Source: Neodontobutis hainanensis (lineage: Eukaryota; Chordata; Actinopteri; Gobiiformes; Odontobutidae). Taken from it: a stretch of 64,000 nucleotides of DNA. Position 1 is the stretch's first letter. Each line of letters starts with the position of its first letter. The notes below the pieces were generated by a model, which searched no databases, had not been told where the DNA came from, and worked only from the letters and a program-made list of their open reading frames with translations. Positions 53,552 to 60,760 of the stretch are shown here, piece after piece. The position numbers were made by a program, and so were the translations under genes. Location: positions 62,001 to 126,000 of the forward strand of contig JALDNG010002624.1 of assembly GCA_024349245.1 (NCBI GenBank), in the 5' to 3' direction.

Positions 53552-56500
53552 GGTCTACCCTAAAGACAAGATCCCCCTCCCACAAAGAGTAATGTGGTTT
53601 ATGCAGTTCATGTAGGGAAGAGTGCAGTGACAGTTATGTTGGAGAAACAAAACAGCAGCTTCACAAGAGGATGTATCAGCACAGAAGAGCCAATCCTGGT
53701 GGACCTGAGTCTGCTATCCACCTCTACCTAAAAGAGAAAGGGCATTCCTTTGAGGACAGCAAAGAATTTTGGTCCGGGAAGGCCAGATGGTTTGAGAAGG
53801 GCGTGCAGGAAGCCATTTTTCTTAAAATGGAAAAGCCCTGTCAGAGAAGGTGGTCTCACATTCATGTTGCCTAGTATTTAGAACCGTTTTTTGAAACCTA
53901 AACAATTTTAGACTAGAACAACAACACCTAAATAGAAAAGTGACACTAACGACTCACCTGAGCCGTTAACAACTCTCACATCAGGAGTTACACTGTACCC
54001 TTTAAGTCCTTTCATAGCTAACTACTATGGAGACTAGAACAGCATGGTCCTATCCCGTTTAGTTTCAGGTCAAACCCCTTCCTTTAGAGATATAAGCTCA
54101 GCTCTCGTACCAGTTGATCTCAGAATTGATAAAGTCTCTTAACAGTGTCTTCACCTTGAAAACGGTATCCAGATGCCTTTGCTTTAACCTTTTCTTCAAG
54201 ATGACCTGGATGCCAAAGAAACTTCACAGCCACTGTATTCAGTGACAGACAACTAATGTAGGTAGCTCACTGCAAAATGTTGTTTCTGTACAACACATGT
54301 GCTATGTTAATAGTCCAAATCAAATAAATAAATTAATAAATATACATTTTGCTCTTGTCACATGACATCTCCTCACTTATGTCTGCTCTCAAAAACACTC
54401 TGTGAAAATATCAAAGTCAAAACTGTCTTTGTATTAGAGCATTAGAGTCCAATACTGCACTAGCATTGTTCTTTCTGTGTGTAATTAAAAAAACACACAT
54501 TACTGCTCATATAAACTACTTTCTCACAACATAGTCTGTGCTGGGCTGGTTGTTGGTTACTGACTAAAACCTGTGACTTGTTTAAGTAATCAAGTTGAAA
54601 TCTTACCTTGCTTATGTTTCCAGCTTGCTGAGTGTTCATTGCATTGTGTGCACCCAAGTGTGTCCCTCCTTGTGTCAGTGTTTCCGCCAGCACACTTCCT
54701 CCTACACCAGGTCCAGCACCAACTTGCCCCTGTAATCCTTGGCCCTGGTACTGTGTGCCAGGTCCCGACCTACCCCGACCTGCTGGTCCCAGAGCCCCAT
54801 TCATCACCTGTCCCGTCTGGCCCATCACCCCATGGCCTTGTCCACTGTTCATCAGTTGGTTGAAGCCTATTCCAGTGGTTCCATTGCCTTGTCCCGTACC
54901 AGTAGTACCTTTATGGACCTGTGGAGACAGGTGGTTTGGGGAACCCTGTCCTAGGGACTTTTTCCAAGTACAGCCCCAAGTTGGTTGCCAACCATGCTCC
55001 CCTGTTGGGGACCAGTTCCCAAGATAGACGAACTTCCTGGTCGCAGTAGCTCAGACAGCTGCTTGTGTTTGGCAGCTGCATCAGGGACAGCAGAATTGAG
55101 AGCAGGAGCCCCAACACCTCCTGGACCACCGTTAGACGACAATCCCATCTGAGACAAGTCTCCATTTGGGATGAGCTCATCTGGAAGGTCATTTTCTAAG
55201 TCGAGCAGAGAAACAAGATCTAAAATAAGATATATACACACACTGTAAAATAAATTCACAAAAAGATACCATAATCACACTTTCCCCATTTAGTGAGAGA
55301 AAAAAATTATATGATTCCCACAAAGAAATGATCAGTCTATAATTATAATGGAAGGTGTATTTTAGACAGTATAACTTCCAAAAAAATCCAGAAAACGTGT
55401 TTCAGAAAAGTTTTGTAGAATAGCATTTTATGAAGTGAAATCAGTATTTGATCCACTATCACTAAGCAAGATTTCTGGTTCCAATATGTCTTTCACAGTC
55501 TGGAGACTGGCTAAGCCACTACGACCTTAAGGGGATGAATATCAGCGCGTTATTCGCCAGCGTTTTTTGTGTTCAAACCAAAGCGATTTTCGCTGACGAT
55601 GAGCCAGGTGAACATGCAAATTCATTCCCTGACATTAGATGGCGCTTAATGTAAAACAGAAATAACCCGGTACACAAGATGGCGCTGCGCAACTTTACGC
55701 TTCTGACACTTGCTTTTTACTCAGAAGAAGAGAGCAAGTAATGTTTGTAATCAATGTCACAATTGTCATAAGTCCTTTGTGTTCCAACACCAACGAGACT
55801 AGCAGCTCTACATTCATCTTGCCTTGCATCTTCTTCGTCTTATTTCTTCCCGGCAGACCGTTTTGTGTTTGAGCGCCCCCAAGTTGTGTTTTACTGTAAC
55901 TTCAGAAGCTCCAGACACGTGAGCAAAAGCGCCAATCTCATTGGTTGTATAGTTTTTGATGCGGCCCGTCAAACCAAAAAAACTAACCCGAGGTTTTACG
56001 CGTTGGTGTGAACACTCAGATTGGCGGCCATTGTTTAGTCACGAGGCGTTAAACGTTGGCGAATATCGCGCGCGAAATTCGTCCCAGTGTGAACAGGCCT
56101 TTAATATGCTTCTTTCTTGAACCACTCCTTTGTTGCCTTGGCTGTGTGTTTTGGGTCACTGTCATGCTAGAATACCCATCCACAACCCATTTATAATGGT
56201 CTGGCTGAGGGAAGGAGGTTCTCATCCAAGATTTGACGGTACATGGCCCTGTTCATCGACCGTTTCATATGGTGCAGTTGTCCGATGGTCGAACCCATGG
56301 GGATAAAGCATAATGGTTCCACCTTCATGTTTGATAGTGGGGATTGTTGTCTACAGGTCATAGACAGCATTCCCCCTCCTCCAAACACGGCGAGTGGATG
56401 CCAAACAGCTCAGTTTTGGTCTCATCTGACCCTAACACTTTTACCCAGTTCTCCTCAAATCATTCAGTTCATGGGCAAACTTTAGACAGGTCTGTACATG

Positions 56501-59500
56501 TGATGAACCTTGCAGACGCTGCAGGATTTTAGTCCTTTACAGTGTATTGTGTTACCAACTGATTTTTGGTGACTATAGTCCCAGCTGCCTAGAGATCATT
56601 AACAAGATCCTCCCATTTAGTTCTGTGCTGATTCCTAATCGTTTTCATGATCATTGAAACTCCACAAGGTGAGATCTTGCATGGAGCCCCAGACCGAGGG
56701 AGACTGACAGTTATTTTGTGTTTCTACCATTTGCGAATAATAGCACCAACTGTTGTCACCTTCTCACCAAGCTGCTTGCCGATATTCTTGTAGACCATTT
56801 CAGCCTTTTTAAGTTCTGCAATCTTATCCCTGACATCATTGGACAGCTCTTTGTTTTTGGCAATGGTAAAGAGTTTGGAATATGATTGATTGTTTGTGGA
56901 CAAGGGTCTTTTATACAGTTAACAAGACGAGATTAGAACACTCCTTTTAAGAGAGTGCTCCTAATCTCAGTCAGATATCTCTGTAAAATACACATGGCTG
57001 AAATCTTGCTGATTGATAGGGGATCAAATACTTCCTTAAATAAGTAAAATGCAAATTAATATATAACTTTTTGAAATGCGTTTTTCTGTATTTTTGTTAT
57101 TCTGTCTCTCAATGTTAAAACACACCATATACCATTAAAACTATAGATCATTTTTGTCAGTGGACAAAGATTTTTTCCCTCACTGTATACAACTGTGAAA
57201 TGGTAATATCGGAATCAGACTCAGTGGGACAACTGTTCTTCCCTGTACAGACATTTTGTCTCTCTCTGAACAAGCCTCTCTAACCTACATAACGATTACA
57301 GCAATGTGGACATCAGCATTTCCATACAATAAGGAGACTATGGCGTCATTACCCAATTAATGCCGCCATAGTCTACAAATAAACAATAAATGTATTACAA
57401 CGTTTGGGGATTGTATTTTGCGACAGTAAATTACATATTATATGTATAGTATTAAAGAGTCTGCTGTGTGAAGTGCTCAGTGCACAGTCTGCCCCTGCTG
57501 CTGATCAACACACTCCAGCAAGAAAGAGAGGAGTGAAACTTTAAGGATTATTTCCCAGAGAAAGTGGAGATATGTTGGCAATAGTTGTAGCCAATAGAGC
57601 ATTATAATGTCACATTCGACATGGCTGATGGTGCCATTAAATCTTAGGAGGCGCCATTTTCCTTGGCCACAGCAGTGCTACAAGCGTTAATATACAATAG
57701 AGAAGATTTATGAATAATTTCGGTGATTTCTGTTGTCATTGAGTGTATTGTCAGGTTGCACAACCGACAAGGTAGGAAGATCAAAAGCAGTCGTCATTTT
57801 ATAGTTTTCGTACATGGAAGCAACATAAGAGAGCCCAAGAATTAGAGGTTACTAAAAGGAGATGCCAGTTTCTCCAGCATATAAATCTTTACTGTTGTGT
57901 TTTGTTTTTAAAGTTAAGCTCAACAATGCACATAAAAACAGTTTTGTTTGAGGCATCTAACTGGATATGGGTCTTTGAGTTTAAATCCACAGGAAAGAAT
58001 CAGAGTATTGAAGCCACTGTGCTCTGCCCTAACTAATGCTACAAAATGAACACCTCCATGAACGTCCTTTTTGAAATGTAACAGACAGTTCAAGTATTTC
58101 AGAGGAAAAGCTCCATGACAAGTTTGTGCCAGTTCAATTTGGAGGAGGTTTGTCACTAACTCAAGATGATGTTCTTTCATCCAGCCAGTGAGGGTGTCAT
58201 AGAATCTGTTGGAGACTGAACCAACATTACTGTCTCTATAGCCCAAAAGCAAAGACACAGGATCCAGATCCAAAGTACTTAATCAGTGTTAAACCCCAAA
58301 ACTGCTAAATTGTGTCACTAATAAATAATTAACTAATATGATATATCAACGAAGATGGTTGCCATTTAAAGCCATGTAAAGCTGCTACATATGTTTGAGC
58401 TGAGGCCACAAGTGAGATGCAAGTGAAGAAAAAAAAAAAAATTAAAAATCCTTTTGCCTTAGTCAAGAGTTATAAAAGCGCATGTACATACCTCTTCCAA
58501 TAGGGGATGCAGTCATTAGAATTTCTCAAAATCGGAGACACCTAGGTAAAGCACTTCATTGTCGGATAACTGCTCATTTTGGACGGTGCAGTTGCGAGTA
58601 ATGTGCGTATTTCTTACTTTGTTGCGTTTACGTCTTTTTAACTCGTAAAGTTGTGTGTTGAATTGATATTCATTAATACCTCGATAATTACTAAGCAAAT
58701 CCACTAATGAATATTAGCATTTAACGCTACAAGTGAGTTGGGTTTAACATTTAATGCTTCTTTTATGCTGTGTGTGAAATACTAAAGGATACATGAATGC
58801 AGCATTAGCCCAAGCAAACGCAGTACTTTAATTCCCTGGTGTGAATCCCAGCTGCGAAGGGCTATGAGCATAGACAGAGTAAGATCTGCATGTACAGTAA
58901 ACGTACTAACTGGGAGTGCTGGGCTTTTGCTTTGGCCAACTCAAATCTGTCTGAGAGGACAAACTACCTTAGGAGAAGATTGAGGACTGTCAGCAGCATA
59001 GATAACGTAGCCACTTCCTAATACCTAAATCAAAGCTGAAGAAACTTGACAAATAATCATTAATCAATTTTTGGAACCAAAGTACAATTAAAATTTTATG
59101 TAAGAAAGCGTTTTAGAAGATTTAAACTGTGAAATCCAGACAGGTTGGTGTCTCACAGATGCATTGACCTACACATTGTCATGGCTGTGGAAAAATAGAT
59201 TTACTACTACTTCAACTTTGTAAAATTTGGTCCCACTGTCTAACCCTCTTGTTGCTGTTAAACATCTACTGCTGATTTGAGTAGAAAGTCAATTCAAAAG
59301 CAGTGATGCGGATGTTAATAGTTTAACACTTTGTATTAGATCTAATTGATGATAACCAGTAAAATTATAATATATATATATAAATTTAAACAAAAATATG
59401 TGGTATTCTCAAACTACATTAGAGTCTCGATATTACTCGATATAGAGCTTAGGTATGGAAATGTACTTTGGGAGCAGTTCACAGAGAAAGCCTTTGTGCT

Positions 59501-59735
59501 CGAAAAATAAGCTATTTTCAGAGTGAGGAAACAATGCTCATGTCAGTTTCAAAAAGCATAAGGCTAAAGGTAGTGCACAATGGACGTCAACAAATACTGC
59601 ATTTTCGCCCAACCTGCCATTCCGTTGGCAAGATATATAAAAATGTCTTGTGTCCTTACCTGGGCCATCTGATCCTGAGAGAGGGGAGTTAAGCTTGGGT
59701 CGTTTTGCAGTGGGGGGTCCAACATGGTCAGCCAT
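30595..59735 (-). CDS. crebbp: CREB-binding protein, lysine acetyltransferase and coactivator, 31 exons
   Basis: Nuclear scaffold that acetylates histones (H3K18, H3K27) and other proteins and bridges CREB and many activators to transcription. I traced 31 exons, as in human CREBBP; coordinates are in the module entries. They join in phase once single missing bases are allowed in exons 2, 17, 24, 29, 30 and 31 (15 bases in total), giving 2,461 codons, 2,460 residues against 2,442 in human. The start MADHVGPPTAKRPKL resembles both paralogues. The C-terminus GDTTGDTLEKLIEGL and the trap1/adcy9 neighbours mark it as crebbp and not ep300. Teleosts often keep two crebbp copies, and I cannot say which one this is. 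The gene spans 29 kb; introns 1 and 2 hold most of the mobile elements. Confidence 0.95.
31229..31510 (-). repeat. crebbp: CAG-type trinucleotide tract coding about 95 Gln-rich residues
   Basis: On the crebbp strand this is CAG/CAA-rich sequence coding mostly Gln, broken regularly by Met, Ile and Leu. The longest pure runs are about nine Gln. Human CREBBP has an 18-Gln run at the matching place. Low-complexity DNA here also makes long false open frames of Leu and Ala on the other strand. Confidence 0.9.
32600..33410 (-). other. crebbp: crebbp ZZ and TAZ2 zinc-finger modules (exon 30 and start of exon 31)
   Basis: Exon 30 is 33133-33410; exon 31 starts at 33046. The ZZ finger reads TCNECKHHVETRWHCTVCE joined to DYDLCINCYNT. 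TAZ2 follows with RRLSIQRCIQSLVHACQC, CSLPSCQKMKRVVQHTKGC and CPVCKQLIALCCYHAKHC, with zinc-binding Cys and His in place. TAZ2 binds p53, E1A-type and STAT activation domains. Exon 30 lacks one base near 33405, one near 33315 and two near 33203; exon 31 lacks one near 32934. Confidence 0.92.
33537..35295 (-). other. crebbp: crebbp acetyltransferase domain (exons 24-29)
   Basis: Exons: 35147-35295, 34575-34721, 34385-34498, 34143-34308, 33805-33972, 33537-33694. Blocks include RFVDSGEMVENFPYRTKAL, FFGMHVQEYGSECP, RVYISYLDSIHFF, GHIWACPPSEGDDYIFHCHP and KRLQEWYRKMLDKAFAER. The Trp of GHIW and the Trp-Tyr of QEWY, matching catalytic p300 Trp1436 and Tyr1467, are kept. One change from human is GYVTGH to GYVMGH. 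A Lys-rich autoregulatory segment lies in exon 29. A net two bases are missing in exon 24 (35170-35195) and one in exon 29 (near 33647). Confidence 0.93.
35372..37137 (-). other. crebbp: crebbp RING and PHD modules (exons 19-23)
   Basis: Exons: 37049-37137, 35888-35968, 35705-35761, 35550-35627, 35372-35439. They encode YEFSPQTLCCYGKQLCTI and YHFCEKCFNEIQGNSVTL (RING), then FVECKDCGRKMHQICVLHY and GFICDNCLKK (PHD). This unit packs against the acetyltransferase domain and restrains it. All junction phases agree and no base is missing. Intron 19 (35969-37048) holds a MITE. Confidence 0.92.
36371..36782. mobile_element. MITE-like element in crebbp intron 19
   Basis: The left end AAGCAGCCCTGCATAACTTT and the reverse complement of the right end, AAGCAGCCCTACAACACTTT, form inverted repeats that extend to about 26 bp with a few mismatches. 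The interior, about 410 bp, has no transposase. Flanks are AT-rich and no target duplication is certain, so the superfamily is open. It is likely non-autonomous. Confidence 0.6.
37290..38309 (-). other. crebbp: crebbp acidic linker and bromodomain (exons 15-18)
   Basis: Exons: 38145-38309, 37837-38011, 37612-37728, 37290-37529. Exons 15-16 code a Lys/Glu-rich linker with repeated Lys-Glu-Glu and Lys-Lys-Pro motifs. Exons 17-18 code the bromodomain: FKPEELRQALMPTLEALYRQ, DYFDIVKNPIDLSTIKRKL, then AWLYNRKTSRVYKYC. The Asn in YNRKTS that grips acetyl-lysine is present. Exon 17 lacks two bases (near 37647-37656), which hides PFRQPVDP unless allowed for. Confidence 0.93.
39114..39563. repeat. 29-bp perfect direct repeats flanking a LINE fragment
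   Basis: The copies at 39114-39142 and 39535-39563 both begin TGTCTTAAAAAAAGAAAGTG and end CTGTTGATG. They are identical over all 29 bases and enclose the LINE tail, so they are read as its target-site duplication. Confidence 0.8.
39143..39534 (-). mobile_element. 5'-truncated LINE (L2/Rex-like) in crebbp intron 13
   Basis: On the minus strand, 39171-39482 is open and codes a reverse-transcriptase C-terminal tail: SLYSKQLQRMACSILDDDSH, PLHGEFQLLPSARRYRVP and KSSFVPNAIYLIN. Fish L2/Rex-type non-LTR elements end this way. The fragment is bounded by perfect 29-bp direct repeats (39114-39142 and 39535-39563), the expected target duplication. Only the last 0.4 kb of the element inserted, typical of aborted reverse transcription. 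Confidence 0.75.
40932..41715 (-). other. crebbp: crebbp KIX domain (exons 8-10)
   Basis: Exons: 41581-41715, 41289-41406, 40932-41106. They encode SGVRKAWHEHVTQDLRAHLV, HKLVHAIFPTPDPATLKDRR, MENLVAYARKVEGSMYESAN and DEYYHLLAEKIYKIQKELDE. KIX is the docking site for phosphorylated CREB and MYB. The three-helix core and the Tyr and Lys residues lining the CREB groove are kept. All junctions are in phase. Confidence 0.94.
41796..42209 (-). other. crebbp: crebbp exons 6-7, linker between TAZ1 and KIX
   Basis: Exons 41964-42209 and 41796-41883. They include the conserved NIDPSSMQKAFDALGLTY block, matching human NPIDPSSMQRAYAALGLPY, within a Gln/Asn-rich linker. Phases agree with the neighbours. 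Intron 5, upstream at 42210-44320, is rich in mobile-element debris. Confidence 0.88.
42380..42500. repeat. Dispersed fish repeat fragment in crebbp intron 5
   Basis: The sequence around GCGCTTTTCCAGGGACTCAA and GTGGTGGTAAGCTACATCTG resembles an interspersed repeat I know to be common in teleost genomes. Its class is not clear from this short copy and no ends can be set with confidence. Confidence 0.4.
43020..43500 (-). mobile_element. Degenerate hAT transposase fragment (ZBED5/SCAND3-like)
   Basis: Minus-strand pieces read DDNAYLALGFTV, then in another frame CLKTLAADSMKPCKLRRHIE and TLHPSHVKNH, then FPKEIR and further broken pieces. This is the BED zinc-finger N-terminus of hAT transposases in the Buster/Charlie group, which also gave rise to vertebrate ZBED5 and SCAND3. 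Stops and shifts show it is dead. The rest of the transposase is not seen. It lies in crebbp intron 5. Confidence 0.65.
44321..45810 (-). other. crebbp: crebbp TAZ1 zinc-finger region (exons 3-5)
   Basis: Exons 45643-45810, 44643-44877 and 44321-44431. They encode [60 protein letters not shown] and VAHCASSRQIISHWKNCTRH. The three HCCC zinc sites are complete. TAZ1 binds HIF1A and CITED2. This is among the most conserved parts of the protein, and no base is missing. Confidence 0.94.
46549..49132 (+). mobile_element. hAT-superfamily DNA transposon (ZBED-like) in crebbp intron 2
   Basis: The ends TAGTAATGGGCAATAT and, reverse-complemented, TAGGAATGGGTGATAT are inverted repeats. They are flanked by ATTGAGAG (46541-46548) and ATTGACAG (49133-49140), an 8-bp target duplication with one mismatch. 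Plus-strand pieces at 46739-47103 give a BED finger (LCRVCGATLKE ... FYHLKTKHITEYQ); 47150-47565 gives WSSRTMKPFISL and TTDNETNVVKEAS; 48060-48580 gives YLNEKYSDPETVDLLDMASL. Several stops and shifts, and no visible hATC dimerisation end, suggest it is inactive. It lies antisense to crebbp. Confidence 0.85.
47629..47790. mobile_element. 162-bp MITE nested in the hAT element
   Basis: The ends AGTAACACTTTACA and, reverse-complemented, GGTAACATTTTACA form inverted repeats. Flanks GTTGCCTC (47621-47628) and ATTGCCTC (47791-47798) match at 7 of 8 bases, as for hAT-type target duplication. The interior repeats AGTTAAT-like words, typical of a common fish non-autonomous hAT family. It sits between transposase coding pieces, so it landed after the host element. 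Confidence 0.7.
49253..50200. mobile_element. Possible non-autonomous DNA element in crebbp intron 2
   Basis: The right edge, reverse-complemented, reads CTAGGGATGGGACAATAACC and then GGTTTTATGGTATT, a style of end seen in fish hAT elements. The left part has related GGTATGATAACC and ATTACGGTATGACGGTATG words. The ends are diverged and no clean target duplication was found. The 0.9 kb interior codes nothing recognisable. Confidence 0.35.
50351..50440. mobile_element. Small fragment of the Penelope-like family
   Basis: The words CAGGTCATCTTGAAGAAAAA, GCAAAGGCACCTG and GGTTTTCAAGGT match, in order, the outer end of the element copy at 54150-54205 (reverse-complemented). It is therefore a third piece of the same family in this intron. 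Confidence 0.5.
52767..54205. mobile_element. Inverted pair of Penelope-like element ends
   Basis: Arm 1 (about 52767-53300) is a diverged reverse-complement copy of arm 2 (about 53577-54205), around a central segment of about 280 bp. In arm 2 on the plus strand, a broken frame at about 53610-53874 reads CSDSYVGETKQQLHKRM, YQHRRANPGGPESAIHLYL and KARWFEKGVQEAIFLKMEKP. This is the GIY-YIG-type nuclease end carried by Penelope-like retroelements. The centre holds the preceding CKALRDCGYPRWTFNKTKK piece and a 33-bp poly-A. Arm 1 lacks about 120 bp near its outer end. Opposed copies are a known arrangement for this class. It lies in crebbp intron 2. Confidence 0.65.
53517..53549 (+). repeat. 33-bp poly-A tract
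   Basis: An uninterrupted run of A inside the central part of the Penelope-like pair. It codes Lys in the broken frame and is a likely site of length error or slippage. Confidence 0.9.
54607..55219 (-). other. crebbp: crebbp exon 2, N-terminal receptor-interaction region
   Basis: Codes DLVSLLDLENDLPDELIPNG and AAAKHKQLSELLRPGSSS, which carries the LSELL nuclear-receptor box, followed by a Gly/Gln/Asn-rich region with GQVMNGALGPAGRGRSGPG and SVLAETLTQ. One base is missing near 54957 in a C-run on the crebbp strand. With it restored the exon joins exons 1 and 3 in phase. Confidence 0.92.
55291..57187 (-). mobile_element. Degenerate Tc1-like transposon in crebbp intron 1
   Basis: The left end TAGTGAGAGAAAAAAATTAT and the reverse-complemented right end TACAGTGAGGGAAAAAATCT are the inverted repeats of a fish Tc1 family, with TA at both ends. 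Minus-strand remnants of the transposase appear at 56190-56390, including VFGGGGMLSMT-type and MYRQILDENLLPSA blocks, plus a helix-turn-helix part near 56750-56850. A 570-bp unrelated element interrupts it. Removing that leaves about 1.3 kb. The gene is broken by many changes. Confidence 0.85.
55531..56100. mobile_element. TTAA-flanked element nested in the Tc1 copy
   Basis: TTAA stands on both sides (55527-55530 and 56101-56104), and the Tc1 sequence resumes exactly across the insert. The two ends are inverted relatives: GAATATCAGCGCGTTATTCG on the left and GAATTTCGCGCGCGATATTC on the right after reverse complement. Both lead into a CCAGCGTTT/CCAACGTTT word. TTAA duplication is the mark of piggyBac-type insertion. 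With no transposase inside, it is a non-autonomous copy. Confidence 0.65.
57188..59659. other. crebbp: Rest of crebbp intron 1
   Basis: Holds one notable open frame on the minus strand (57920-58273), described separately. Otherwise it is AT-rich sequence with a short poly-A run near 58430. No other gene, RNA or element is recognised. Confidence 0.5.
57920..58273 (-). other. Unidentified 117-codon open frame in crebbp intron 1
   Basis: The minus-strand frame reads through 117 codons of protein-like composition (FYDTLTGWMKEHHLELVTNL, GAFPLKYLNCLLHFKKDVHG), with alternating hydrophobic and charged residues. It starts at a non-ATG codon just after an in-frame stop, so it is not a gene by itself. 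It could be a fragment of a processed pseudogene, an old exon, or chance. I do not recognise the family. It lies on the same strand as crebbp. Confidence 0.25.
59660..59735 (-). other. crebbp: crebbp exon 1 coding part
   Basis: Codes MADHVGPPTAKRPKLNSPLS and GSDGPG and ends in phase 1 before GTAAGG. The AKRPKL stretch is the conserved N-terminal basic motif of CBP/p300. An in-frame ATG four codons upstream is possible (MKTRMADH), but MADH fits the family start better. Confidence 0.88.
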
Positions 59736-60680
59736 CCTGGTCTTCAAAAGATCACCAATATAGCTGGAGAATACTGACGGGCCTCAGAAAATGCCAGTCA
59801 CAGGTTTTGCAAAACTATTAACTTTGCTCAAGTTACGCGTAAGGGAGCTTTTTAAATGTTTGGAAGACTAGCGAAATGCTGCCTAGAGATAAATGTCTCA
59901 AAAGAAAGGCAACAGCGCCACGCTTCGCCACCGAAGATCACCCCATGATAATCCAACACCCAACACCCACATAATTATCCTCAATAATTACGTCCAAATT
60001 TTATTTTAGCAGAAGAAAAATAAATAATATTCAATTATAAAATATTACACAAAGCGTAGATAAATCCCTTTCTCTGTAAATAGTCGGTTTCGCGACTGTA
60101 CGGAATCATCTTTTTTACCGTAAAAATAAACAGCTATAAAATATGTCTTGGTATTAAATAAAAAAAACAAAATACTACAAATATTTTCTATGAGACAGAT
60201 ATTTTTTATCGTCGCTGTCTCCCGGTAAACGAACGTCTCAGGACGGGTATACGGCGAGAAGCGGCGCTCGCTAAAAGGGAAATCAAATATACAGTGAGCT
60301 TTCGAGACGACAAAAACCCATTTAACCCTCACATGCTTGCCTTAATCCTCATCGAAAAAACTAACCCTTCGATTTTCTGCGAGAAAAACGCCATGTGAGC
60401 CCGGTGTGAATGGCTCCGGTAGGTTTTTAAAATTAATGCTCCCCCAGAAATCCCGATTCTGAGCCGCGTCAAGATGGCGGCTGTTGATTCCTCCGATACA
60501 AAAAGTTTTTTTTTCTTCCCAGTGAGACTGTAGGGGGAGGAGGGGGAGGCGTCGTGCAGTGACGCCCTGACGTAAACCTGTGTCCCACCGTGCGTCACTT
60601 GTACGTACGTGAGGTAACCTTTGGGGCTGGTGAAGAACCTCAAATAGGGCGATATAATAAAATAATAAACGATAATGCAA
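59736..60680 (-). promoter_or_regulatory. crebbp: crebbp 5' leader and promoter region
   Basis: GC and CpG content rise sharply at about 60200-60620 against the AT-rich flanks, as for a CpG-island promoter. It holds AAGATGGCGGC (60471-60481), a YY1-type motif common at housekeeping start sites. A G-rich run lies at about 60530-60552 and a CRE-like TGACGTAA at 60568-60575. No TATA box is evident. The start site is inferred to lie around 60450-60620. Confidence 0.5.
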
Positions 60681-60760
60681 AAAATAAAATAAATGCTAAC
60701 AAGTTAGCATAATTAGCAATAGAGCACCAAGGATAATAAAAAATAACTTCGCCTACATGT

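Noticed and set aside
30595..59735. Assignment to ep300 instead of crebbp
   Set aside because: The C-terminal block and the trap1 and adcy9 neighbours are those of crebbp; ep300 ends differently.
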